Source: an uncultured Ruminococcus sp. (lineage in GTDB: Bacteria; Bacillota_A; Clostridia; Oscillospirales; Ruminococcaceae). Taken from it: a DNA stretch of 5,940 nucleotides. This document shows positions 1 to 5,940 of this stretch, piece by piece (position 1 is the stretch's first letter; the number at the start of each line of letters is the position of its first letter). Under the pieces are notes generated by a model that was given only the letters and a program-made list of their open reading frames with translations, was not told the DNA's origin and ran no database searches. The DNA lies in the NCBI GenBank assembly GCA_937880065.1, contig CALFMA010000020.1:1-5940 (forward strand), given 5' to 3'. A program made the position numbers and the translations under genes.

Positions 1-109
1 CGGCATATGTACCTGCCTCGGCTATCTTCTTGATAATCTCCTTTGGTACCATATCTGACTTATAGGCTCTTACGCTTCTTCTTGTAAGCATGTTTTCAAT
101 TGCATTCAT
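1..109 (-). CDS. Nitroreductase-family protein, N-terminal fragment (runs off the left edge)
   Basis: Thirty-six codons are visible, reading from an ATG at 109-107 and continuing past base 1. The peptide starts MNAIENMLTRRSVRAYKSDM and ends in IIKKIAEAGTYA. The pattern 'RRSVRAYK...V..E.I..I.EAG.YA' is the signature N-terminus of FMN-dependent nitroreductases. In that family the RRS/R residues (here R10, R11, S12, R14) contact the FMN phosphate and the 'EAG..APS' stretch follows; the window ends just before the expected P-S. Family members are cytoplasmic homodimeric flavoproteins of about 170-220 residues that use NAD(P)H to reduce nitroaromatics, quinones or related substrates; the physiological substrate here cannot be told. 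A second Met (residue 7) is a weaker start because GAGGAG sits at the right distance from the first. The gene lies downstream of hsdR on the same strand, but the 199-base gap with candidate promoters suggests separate expression. Family call is fairly sure; subfamily is not. Confidence 0.8.
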   Translation of the reverse strand, partial: MNAIENMLTRRSVRAYKSDMVPKEIIKKIAEAGTYA

Positions 110-117
110 TTTAATTT

Positions 118-123
118 CTCCTC
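118..123 (-). promoter_or_regulatory. Ribosome binding site of the nitroreductase gene
   Basis: On the minus strand this reads GAGGAG, followed by 8 bases and then the ATG at 109-107. It is a strong Shine-Dalgarno match at good spacing and fixes the start codon of the gene. Confidence 0.8.
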
Positions 124-134
124 GTCTTAAATAA

Positions 135-162
135 TTTGAATAATATCCTATGATTTTGAATA
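135..162. repeat. Pair of TTTGAATA direct repeats, 20 bases apart
   Basis: TTTGAATA occurs at 135-142 and again at 155-162, a 20-base period that is close to two helical turns. A related GATTTTGA is found at 152-159 and again at 191-198 inside the palindrome. The left copy overlaps the candidate -10 at 140-145 and the right copy abuts the candidate -35 at 163-168, so the pair could be a binding site for a regulator of the nitroreductase gene. The region is very AT-rich, so chance is a real alternative. Confidence 0.35.
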
Positions 163-168
163 TTTAAA
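140..168 (-). promoter_or_regulatory. Candidate promoter of the nitroreductase gene (proximal)
   Basis: On the minus strand, TTTAAA at 168-163 (4 of 6 matches to TTGACA) is followed after 17 bases by TATTAT at 145-140 (5 of 6 matches to TATAAT). Transcription would begin near 133, giving a leader of about 24 bases with the GAGGAG site at 123-118. The spacing is ideal, but the -35 is weak and the DNA is AT-rich, so this is a candidate only. Confidence 0.4.
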
Positions 169-173
169 TCCCC

Positions 174-201
174 AATATATTTCATGGTTCGATTTTGATA
201 A
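174..201 (-). promoter_or_regulatory. Candidate promoter of the nitroreductase gene (distal, alternative)
   Basis: On the minus strand, TTATCA at 201-196 (4 of 6 matches to the -35 consensus) is followed after 16 bases by TATATT at 179-174 (5 of 6 matches to the -10 consensus). Its -35 lies within the palindrome at 188-213, so a protein bound there would block it. It is an alternative to the proximal promoter; the sequence alone does not choose between them. Confidence 0.25.
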
Positions 202-213
202 TACAAAATCGAA
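188..213. repeat. Perfect 10-bp inverted repeat with 6-base spacer, possible operator
   Basis: TTCGATTTTG at 188-197 is matched exactly by its reverse complement CAAAATCGAA at 204-213, with ATAATA between. No T-run follows the repeat on either strand, so it does not look like an intrinsic terminator. Its position, 79-104 bases upstream of the nitroreductase start and overlapping a possible -35, fits an operator for a dimeric repressor better. No regulator gene is visible, so the binding protein is unknown. Confidence 0.5.
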
Positions 214-256
214 TTACAAATGCAGCGTCTATAATTAAGCACAACGAGCAATAGAG

Positions 257-275
257 TCGGGGTAAACCGCCCCGA
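257..275 (-). terminator. GC-rich hairpin after hsdR, possible weak terminator
   Basis: On the minus strand TCGGGG and CCCCGA form a perfect 6-bp stem around a 7-base loop, beginning 34 bases after the hsdR stop codon. It is the only GC-rich element in an otherwise AT-rich gap, which supports an RNA-level role at the end of the hsd transcript. No T-tract follows it on the minus strand (the next bases are CTCTATTGC), so it may protect the 3' end or slow polymerase rather than act as a classical intrinsic terminator. Confidence 0.4.
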
Positions 276-308
276 TTCGTATATTTCTCAGTTTTGTAAA
301 ATTTCTTA

Positions 309-3300
309 TCAAGCAACAACATTCAATGCATTATTCTTAATTGCTTCGATTGTCTGGATAAGCGCAGTTCTGGTTTTTTGATCAAACATCTTGATGAAAC
401 TATACGGCTTGTCAAATGGAGGTTTCATCAGTATTTTTACATCTTCTATATATCCATTGCTTTCAATATGATTAATAATCTTCAATATAAACTCAATCTG
501 CCTCTGGTTAAGTGATTCATCATTTATAAATGTTGAAAAGGCTGACATGGCACTTTCATGGTCAAGCTTGGCTATCTTGCGTACAAGCAATCCAAAAGGA
601 GTATCGCCATATTCACGTTTGTAGTCGTCACTGTCGCCAAGTTCTTGTGTTAATATCCTTTCAAGCTCCTCGTAATCAGCTTTTGAAAGCGGAAGATTAT
701 GGTTAAGCTTGTAAATTACCGGATCTTCCTTATGCTCCTCCACATAACGATTGACTTTCTTGCGATAATCTGCAAAGTCATAAGCGGCTCCAAGCTCCTG
801 TCCTTGCTGCGAGTTTATTACAGGATCATCAAGCTTTGTAAATATTTTAGGCTTTGGCTTACCTCCGCCGCCAAGGAATTGCATAAGATCACGAAGTTCT
901 TTACGAAGCATTTCAAATGTAAGAATACCGATGTTTTTCCAGAATTCATCAGTCTGAATATCTTTTATAAGAGGCATTTTCGCCTGAATCTGCGGTATAG
1001 CTGACTTTCTTTCAAGAAGTACTGCTGTATCTATCAACTGTCCTTTCATGTATTTTGTTGTGGACAGCTGTTCAACATGAGCAAGCATAAAGCCATACAT
1101 GAAGTTATCGAAGCGCTTTGCATACTCGTCTTTATCGTATGAGGTAATAAGCGGAGCGATAAATTTTGTCAATTCATACTTATCCATTTCAGAAAGCACA
1201 TTAAAGCTTTCCTTATTCTTGTACTTCTCGACATATTGCTTCTGCAAACGTACTGACACCAAATCGTCTGAAAGACTGCATATACCAATATAACAAGTAT
1301 TCACAAGTTCTGAACGAAAAGCCTGATATTCTTTACCTGTGAATGCACTTTCTTGCAAGCTTTGTATAAGTCTGACCTGTTTACAGAAAACACTTTCCGT
1401 AAGTGATTTTGTTTCGCCCGTATCATAACCGTTTATATGCTCACGGAAATACTCAAAATTGCCGCAGTAATCAAATATCAGAAAGCGGCATTTGTCTGTA
1501 TACTCGCCATCGATAGCGTCAATACATGACAGCCCTTTGCACAGACGAGTACCTCTGCCTATCATCTGCCAGAATTTAGTCTTTGAGCGTACTTTCTTGA
1601 AAAATACAAGATTCACACATTCAGGAACATCTATACCTGTATCCATCATATCAACAGATACTGCTATAACAGGCATATCTTTATGTTTGAAATCTTCGAT
1701 GATATTCTGTGCATAGCTATCATCACATATTATACGCTGTGCAAATATGCCTTTATATTTCGGATAAAGCTTATTAAATCTCTGAACGATATATTCAGCA
1801 TGTTCTTTATTCTGAGCGAAAATAATAGTCTTACCGAGTTTGTCACCGCCCTCGACTTTTATTCCTCGCTCCATAAGATCCTGCAATACAGTATCTACTG
1901 TTTTTTCATTGAAAACAAATTTATTCAGCTGTGCTGACGGGATAAAATCAGGAATACTTCCGTCTTCTGCGAAATCTTCCTCATAGCGTTCCTTATCCTC
2001 ATCCGACAAATCATCATAAGTTATGCCTTCTTCAAGGAATTTCGTCTTAACCTCGTAATTATAATAAGGCACAAGCACATGATCGGTATATACTGCCGTT
2101 TCGTAGTCATAGGCATAAGTCGGAACGCCATTCTCAACCTCAAAAAAGTCGTATGTATTGCGGTCAACGTCAGTTTTGGGAGTTGCTGTAAGTCCAACCA
2201 TAATAGCGTCGAAATACTCAAATATTGCCCTGTATTTCTTGAAAATACTTCTGTGGCTTTCATCGGTAATGATTAAGTCAAAATGGGCAGGAGAAAAAAG
2301 CGGTACACCGTCTTTTGTTTTGGTATTATCAATCGAATTCAGTATTGTTGGGTAGGTTGAAAATACGATACGAGTATTTCTGTCGTCTTTATTGCTGCAC
2401 AGATTACACAGCGACATATCAGGCAGATAATTCTTGAAATCGTCTTTAGCCTGCTTGACAAGTGCCGTTCTGTCGGCAAGGAAAAGTATATTTGTAACAT
2501 ATCCGCCACGGCTCAGCACATCTGTCAGGCTTGAAGCTGTTCTTGTCTTTCCCGTACCTGTAGCCATAACAAGCAGAGCCTTGCGGAAACCACTCTCGAT
2601 ATGCTCACATACTGCACGGATAGCCTCTTTTTGATAGTAGCGGTCGGTTATCTTGTCGTCAATCGGAATATCTGACAGCTTTTTGCGTGTTTCACGGCGG
2701 TTCATCAGCTTTTCAAGGTCTGACTTGGTAAAGAAACCGCTGACCTTACGCTGCGGCGATGTCTTATCGTCCCAGAAATAAGTTTCAAAACCGTTTGATG
2801 TAAACATCATAGGTTTTCTGCCGAATTTACGTTCCAGACATTCCGCATAGAGTGTTGCCTGCTTTCTGCCGTTATTCGGGTCTTTGCTTGTCCGTTTGGC
2901 TTCGATTACTGCAAGAGGCAGACCATCTTTGCCGAAAAGTACATAGTCCGCATAGCCTTTCTGACCGAAAACGCCGTTCATATCATTGACTTCGTATTCC
3001 TCCCATACATCAGCATCAATTCCGTCAAATTTCCAGCCGAGATATTTAAGGTCAACGTCAATATATTTCTTGCGTGTCTTGAATTCTGACAAGTCAGCAG
3101 GCTTGAAATTACGCTGCTGCTGTTTCGTTTCCTTGGCGGAGGTAAACACAGCCGACATCTGGGCAATTTTCTCCTGTAAAGCCTTGATTTCGCTGTCTTT
3201 CTGAACGATAAGCGACTCCTGCTCCTTTATTTTCTTAATGTCAATATCCACTTTATCTGTCGGAATAAGGGCAGCGTCAAAATGTCTTTCCTCATAGTCA

Positions 3301-3683
3301 TCATTGCCGTAGCAGTAATCAATCCATTGTATGAACTCGAAAAGGCTTTCAAGGGAAACAAGCGCATCTGAGGAATTTACAGTTTTTTCTGTATGAACTG
3401 AAAGATTGCCAAGCCTTATGATAAACCGCAGTTTTTTCCATGTATCTGAATTCACGCAGAAACGGAATGACGGCTCATGTATAAGGGATTGCAGATTGTC
3501 TTTATATGGCGGAGTTATCGTGTTATCGGCAGAATATACCCATTTCACAGCAAGCTCCAGCGCTTTTCGGCAGCCTACTGCACACATTGCCGGAGAGGTT
3601 GCATAGACCTTTTCGGCTTCAATGGCGGCAGCCGAGAACATAGCGTATTCAGTTATATTTTTGAGAAAGCCAAAATTTGTCAT
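309..3683 (-). CDS. hsdR: Type I restriction enzyme R subunit (EcoEI-like), HsdR
   Basis: HsdR is the ATP-driven translocase and endonuclease of a type I system; it joins the M2S complex and cuts DNA far from unmethylated sites. In the 1124-residue product I see, in order: a DUF4145-like helical domain (about 15-125); a charged coiled coil (about 145-190); a PD-(D/E)xK nuclease with D246, E261-A-K263 and the type I QxxxY motif at Q275/Y279; Walker A ATGTGKT (374-380); motif Ia FLADRT (401-406); DESH (474-477); motif III LTATP (498-502); motif IV KTIIFAQNK (618-626); motif V DTGIDVP (681-687); motif VI QMIGRGTR (706-713); then an EcoEI_R_C-type region to the C-terminus, with a GGGGKPKPK linker near 939-947. 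All catalytic residues expected are present and the length is normal for this subgroup. AAGGAG lies 8 bases before the ATG. The gene starts 12 bases after hsdS and is last in the operon. Hand-counted samples give about 47% G+C in the 5' half and about 27-35% in parts of the 3' third. Confidence 0.96.
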   Translation of the reverse strand: MTNFGFLKNITEYAMFSAAAIEAEKVYATSPAMCAVGCRKALELAVKWVYSADNTITPPYKDNLQSLIHEPSFRFCVNSDTWKKLRFIIRLGNLSVHTEKTVNSSDALVSLESLFEFIQWIDYCYGNDDYEERHFDAALIPTDKVDIDIKKIKEQESLIVQKDSEIKALQEKIAQMSAVFTSAKETKQQQRNFKPADLSEFKTRKKYIDVDLKYLGWKFDGIDADVWEEYEVNDMNGVFGQKGYADYVLFGKDGLPLAVIEAKRTSKDPNNGRKQATLYAECLERKFGRKPMMFTSNGFETYFWDDKTSPQRKVSGFFTKSDLEKLMNRRETRKKLSDIPIDDKITDRYYQKEAIRAVCEHIESGFRKALLVMATGTGKTRTASSLTDVLSRGGYVTNILFLADRTALVKQAKDDFKNYLPDMSLCNLCSNKDDRNTRIVFSTYPTILNSIDNTKTKDGVPLFSPAHFDLIITDESHRSIFKKYRAIFEYFDAIMVGLTATPKTDVDRNTYDFFEVENGVPTYAYDYETAVYTDHVLVPYYNYEVKTKFLEEGITYDDLSDEDKERYEEDFAEDGSIPDFIPSAQLNKFVFNEKTVDTVLQDLMERGIKVEGGDKLGKTIIFAQNKEHAEYIVQRFNKLYPKYKGIFAQRIICDDSYAQNIIEDFKHKDMPVIAVSVDMMDTGIDVPECVNLVFFKKVRSKTKFWQMIGRGTRLCKGLSCIDAIDGEYTDKCRFLIFDYCGNFEYFREHINGYDTGETKSLTESVFCKQVRLIQSLQESAFTGKEYQAFRSELVNTCYIGICSLSDDLVSVRLQKQYVEKYKNKESFNVLSEMDKYELTKFIAPLITSYDKDEYAKRFDNFMYGFMLAHVEQLSTTKYMKGQLIDTAVLLERKSAIPQIQAKMPLIKDIQTDEFWKNIGILTFEMLRKELRDLMQFLGGGGKPKPKIFTKLDDPVINSQQGQELGAAYDFADYRKKVNRYVEEHKEDPVIYKLNHNLPLSKADYEELERILTQELGDSDDYKREYGDTPFGLLVRKIAKLDHESAMSAFSTFINDESLNQRQIEFILKIINHIESNGYIEDVKILMKPPFDKPYSFIKMFDQKTRTALIQTIEAIKNNALNVVA

Positions 3684-3691
3684 TTTTATCT

Positions 3692-3697
3692 CTCCTT
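3692..3697 (-). promoter_or_regulatory. Ribosome binding site of hsdR, overlapping the hsdS stop
   Basis: AAGGAG on the minus strand shares two bases with the TAA stop of hsdS (3698-3696) and sits 8 bases before the hsdR ATG at 3683. It decides the hsdR start and implies that ribosomes finishing hsdS are already placed on the hsdR initiation site. Confidence 0.8.
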
Positions 3698-4787
3698 ATC
3701 CAAAATACTCCTGCATTAAAGCTTTTTTCAATGTTTCTGCTTTTTCAAGCACCTGTTTTACGGCTGATTTTGATTTGTCGGTCTGAGAAACGAACCTTTC
3801 AAATTCACTTTGTTTATCCATCGGAGGGATAATAAAGCTTAATTCTCCAAGTATTTTCATTGTAAGATATTTGGTAAGTCCGCCAAGTGATTGTTGTTGT
3901 AGATATACCAGCTTGTCTTCTAACTGGTATTGGAACAACCTGTACGACCATGCCTGCTTCAATCCCAACACATAAGTTCTCTGATAGGCGTTAAACTTGC
4001 CCTTATAATACTTTACATCATACTTTCCTGCTGCATTATTGCCTGCAAGAAGCAAAGCTTCTTGATCAAATGCATATTGGTCAATTCTTAACACTTCTTT
4101 TGAGCAGGTGAAGAATGGATACTCACCGTCTTCTACCATTGCATTTGAGTCAAGTTTTCCTGTTTTCGTATTGAAAACATCATTCCACATTAAAACAGGA
4201 TAACCTTTCTCGAAAAACATCTCCACAAACCGTGATTTGACAAGCAAATCAAGCTTTTCAAGTATATTGTTGCACAGGTCTATTGTGTGTGTAACTTTGT
4301 CGAGGTTTGCGGCGATTTGCTTTTGGGTTTCGAGGGGTGGGAGGGGGATATTCATTTCTAAAATGTGATTTGCTTTTAAATACTTTTGAGTTGATTTGTT
4401 ATGACTTTGATTTATGCATATTTTCGCAATATCAGATTTAAAATAATTAAAGAAAAATCTCTTGTCGATAATCTCATTATTAAGCCTCAATAAGAACATA
4501 TTTTGACCATAGAATTCACCATGTTCTTTCTTAACTTCAGCTATCTCTCCTAATGTTCCTATCATACTTATAAGTACATCACCAATTTCTATTGGTCTAC
4601 TATTAGATATTGCTCTATAATCAGACTCCGAAATATAGCTAATGTTCTTAAATGATAAAGTTTCATTTTTTATGTTCTTTGATGTGATATACGGTACCCC
4701 TGAATTAATAAATGTAGGTGTTTGGGGCATAATCCAAAATGAATCTTTCACTATATCATGTATATGTTTAATCTCATATTCATTCAT
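3696..4787 (-). CDS. hsdS: Type I restriction-modification specificity subunit, HsdS
   Basis: HsdS recognises the bipartite DNA target for both methylation and restriction and bridges two HsdM subunits. The 363-residue product has the usual layout: target-recognition domain 1 (about 1-148, with GVPYITSKNI at 30-39 and IEIGDVLISMIGTLGEIAEV at 66-85), a conserved helical spacer (about 149-193, PLPPLETQKQIA then LDLLVKSRFVEMF), recognition domain 2 (about 197-320, with GEYPFFTCSKE, LLLAGNNAAGKY and KFNAYQRTYVL), and a C-terminal helix (about 322-363, ending LKKALMQEYFG) that mirrors the spacer. The two domains belong to different sequence types, so the target should be asymmetric. I start at the ATG at 4787-4785, not the in-frame ATG at 4844, because the extra 19 residues lie wholly within hsdM and the family normally begins just before the first strand of domain 1. 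DNA coding for domain 1 is strikingly AT-rich compared with its flanks. The target sequence cannot be read from the protein. Confidence 0.94.
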   Translation of the reverse strand: MNEYEIKHIHDIVKDSFWIMPQTPTFINSGVPYITSKNIKNETLSFKNISYISESDYRAISNSRPIEIGDVLISMIGTLGEIAEVKKEHGEFYGQNMFLLRLNNEIIDKRFFFNYFKSDIAKICINQSHNKSTQKYLKANHILEMNIPLPPLETQKQIAANLDKVTHTIDLCNNILEKLDLLVKSRFVEMFFEKGYPVLMWNDVFNTKTGKLDSNAMVEDGEYPFFTCSKEVLRIDQYAFDQEALLLAGNNAAGKYDVKYYKGKFNAYQRTYVLGLKQAWSYRLFQYQLEDKLVYLQQQSLGGLTKYLTMKILGELSFIIPPMDKQSEFERFVSQTDKSKSAVKQVLEKAETLKKALMQEYFG

Positions 4788-4801
4788 CCAAAAATCCCCC
4801 C
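4780..4801 (-). promoter_or_regulatory. hsdM-hsdS overlap with Shine-Dalgarno-like G-run
   Basis: The hsdS ATG (4787-4785) and the hsdM TGA (4782-4780) overlap within ATGAATGA. A GGGGGGA run at 4801-4795 lies 7 bases before the hsdS ATG and can act as its ribosome binding site, although it is an imperfect GGAGG. The arrangement is typical of translational coupling, which keeps M and S in balance. Confidence 0.65.
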
Positions 4802-5940
4802 AACTCTGACAGCACACCGCCAAGCTCCTTGTAAAGCCCGTCAATATCTGCCATTATTTCGCTTGTGGGAGGGTACTCCACAGCCACATATTCAGTCTTT
4901 TTATACTTGTTGATAGAAAGGTCATAGTCGTTGTCAACTATTTCCTGTTTAGGCACGAAAAAGCTCTGCTGAGTGCGTTCTCTGTCCTTTTCGCCCTCGG
5001 GATTATGAAAACGGGAAATAATATCTGGAATGTCATTTTCGCTGATTTCCGAACGCTTATCATCAAGGGAAAAGCCGTCAGCTTTCATATCATAGAACCA
5101 CACATTTTCAGTACCGCCTGCGTCAGTCTTTACGAACACAAGCACCGCTGTAGAAACGCCGGCATAAGGCTTGAAAACACCGCTCGGCATGGAGATAACT
5201 GCTTTAAGCTGATGATTTTCAATAAGCTCCTGACGGATAGCTTTGTGAGCCTTGCTCGAACCGAACAACACACCGTCGGGAACAATACACGCACAGCGTC
5301 CGCCCTTTTCCAGCAGACGAAGAAACAGCGCAAGAAACAGCAGTTCTGTCTTTTTTGTATTAGTGACAGCTTTCAGATTGTCGTTGATGCTTTCAGCATC
5401 AACAGAGCCTTTGAATGGCGGATTTGCCAGGCATACGGTATATTTACCGCTGACATTATTCTGCTTTGAAACGCTGTCCTTGTAGTCAATGTCGGGATTT
5501 GTTATAGAGTGGAGCATAAGATTCATCGCAGAAATACGGAGCATAGTCTGGTCTGTATCATAGCCTGTAAACGTCTTTGATGCAAAGTTTTCCCATTGCT
5601 CATTAGTCATTGAGTCTTCGTATTTCTTACGGATATATTCAGCAGCAGAAACAAGAAATCCCGCTGTACCGCAAGCAGGGTCACATATCATATCATCTGG
5701 AGTAGGTGCAACAAGCTCCACCATCATTTCACGAATATGCTTAGGTGTACGGAATTGACCGTTCTGACCTGCTGTGCTTAGCTTGCCGAGCATATACTCG
5801 TATAGGTCACCCTGCATATCGAGGTCGGCAATGTCATGCTCATAGAGGTCATCAAGACCTGTTATAATTTTTTGCAGCACCTGCGGATTAGGGATAACAA
5901 AAACAGCACTGTCCATGTAGCGAGTGAAAGCAGTCTGCAC
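4780..5940 (-). CDS. hsdM: Type I restriction-modification DNA methyltransferase subunit, HsdM (5' end missing)
   Basis: HsdM transfers a methyl group from S-adenosylmethionine to adenine N6 in the site chosen by HsdS. The 386 visible residues hold the end of the N-terminal helical domain (FTRYMDSAVFVIPNPQVL, then GDLYEYMLGKLSTAGQNGQF), motif I DPACGTAGF at 87-95 (SAM binding), motif IV NPPF at 173-176 (catalytic, adenine type, motif order I then IV), IVPDGVLFG (219-227), MPSGVFKPYAGVSTAVLVF (251-269) and a C-terminal LSINKYK segment (341-347) typical of type I M subunits. The reading frame is open to the window edge. The first codon in view is GTG, which is almost surely an internal valine, because the family is normally about 480-510 residues and the missing part should be roughly 100 residues including the HsdM_N helices. 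The gene is first of the visible operon and overlaps hsdS by 8 bases. No frameshift or motif loss is seen. Confidence 0.96.
   Translation of the reverse strand: MQTAFTRYMDSAVFVIPNPQVLQKIITGLDDLYEHDIADLDMQGDLYEYMLGKLSTAGQNGQFRTPKHIREMMVELVAPTPDDMICDPACGTAGFLVSAAEYIRKKYEDSMTNEQWENFASKTFTGYDTDQTMLRISAMNLMLHSITNPDIDYKDSVSKQNNVSGKYTVCLANPPFKGSVDAESINDNLKAVTNTKKTELLFLALFLRLLEKGGRCACIVPDGVLFGSSKAHKAIRQELIENHQLKAVISMPSGVFKPYAGVSTAVLVFVKTDAGGTENVWFYDMKADGFSLDDKRSEISENDIPDIISRFHNPEGEKDRERTQQSFFVPKQEIVDNDYDLSINKYKKTEYVAVEYPPTSEIMADIDGLYKELGGVLSELGGFLDE

Noticed and set aside
110..308. A small gene or RNA gene in the 199-base gap
   Set aside because: No start codon with a ribosome site opens a convincing frame on either strand, and no tRNA-like or riboswitch-like fold is apparent; only the hairpin, palindrome, repeats and promoter-like boxes are supported.
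699..1293. Plus-strand open frames of 101 and 64 codons opposite the 3' part of hsdR
   Set aside because: They are antisense to the HsdR C-terminal region, have no recognisable domain, and are expected by chance in this composition.
3696..4787. A phase-variable, invertible hsdS locus
   Set aside because: There is no second or partial hsdS, no recombinase gene and no long inverted repeat in the window. A partner could lie beyond 5940, but nothing here shows it.
4788..4844. An N-terminal extension of HsdS by 19 residues from an upstream ATG
   Set aside because: The extension is entirely within hsdM, its residues do not resemble HsdS, and the ATG at 4787 gives a normal family start with a G-rich site 7 bases upstream.
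5005..5469. A 154-codon open frame on the plus strand inside hsdM
   Set aside because: It lies antisense to a clearly conserved methyltransferase with intact motifs, and its product shows low-complexity, cysteine- and basic-rich composition with no domain pattern. It is a shadow frame.
5938..5940. GTG at the right edge as the start of hsdM
   Set aside because: The protein is missing the HsdM N-terminal domain that always precedes the FTRYMDSAVFVIP segment, so the codon is internal and the gene continues beyond the window.
309..5940. A novel defence system or extra accessory gene hidden in the operon
   Set aside because: The three genes are tightly packed with 8-base overlap and 12-base spacing, leaving no room for an extra gene, and each matches a known type I subunit throughout.

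Overview
The window is an almost fully coding stretch of a bacterial chromosome with every gene on the minus strand. It carries a type I restriction-modification operon in the order hsdM (5' end outside the window), hsdS, hsdR, followed after a 199-base gap by the first 36 codons of a nitroreductase-family gene. Purine-rich Shine-Dalgarno sites (AAGGAG, GAGGAG), AT-rich intergenic DNA and the protein style suggest a low-to-medium-GC Bacillota, perhaps a gut or rumen Clostridia such as Ruminococcus. That placement is an inference from style, not a match.

Layout, read in the direction of transcription (right to left): 5940-4780 is HsdM, lacking roughly its first 100 residues, with the SAM-binding motif DPACGTAGF and the catalytic NPPF motif of N6-adenine methyltransferases. 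4787-3696 is HsdS, with two target-recognition domains separated by a conserved helical spacer. Its start codon lies inside the last codons of hsdM (8-base overlap). 3683-309 is HsdR, 1124 residues, with a DUF4145-like N-terminal domain, a coiled coil, a PD-(D/E)xK nuclease, a full set of superfamily 2 translocase motifs and an EcoEI-type C-terminal region. 308-110 is non-coding and holds a GC-rich hairpin, a perfect 10-bp palindrome, phased AT-rich repeats and candidate promoters. 109-1 is the nitroreductase N-terminus.

How they work together: HsdS sets the bipartite DNA target. With two HsdM it forms the methyltransferase that protects host sites. With HsdR added, the complex translocates and cuts DNA that lacks the methylation. 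Tight spacing and overlap point to one co-translated transcript. All catalytic motifs in view are intact and I see no frameshift, so the system looks functional.

I do not see a previously undescribed system here. The more informative signals are the sharp drop in G+C over the first recognition domain of HsdS (about 29% against about 50% in hsdM), which suggests specificity switching by domain replacement, and the structured gap before the nitroreductase gene.
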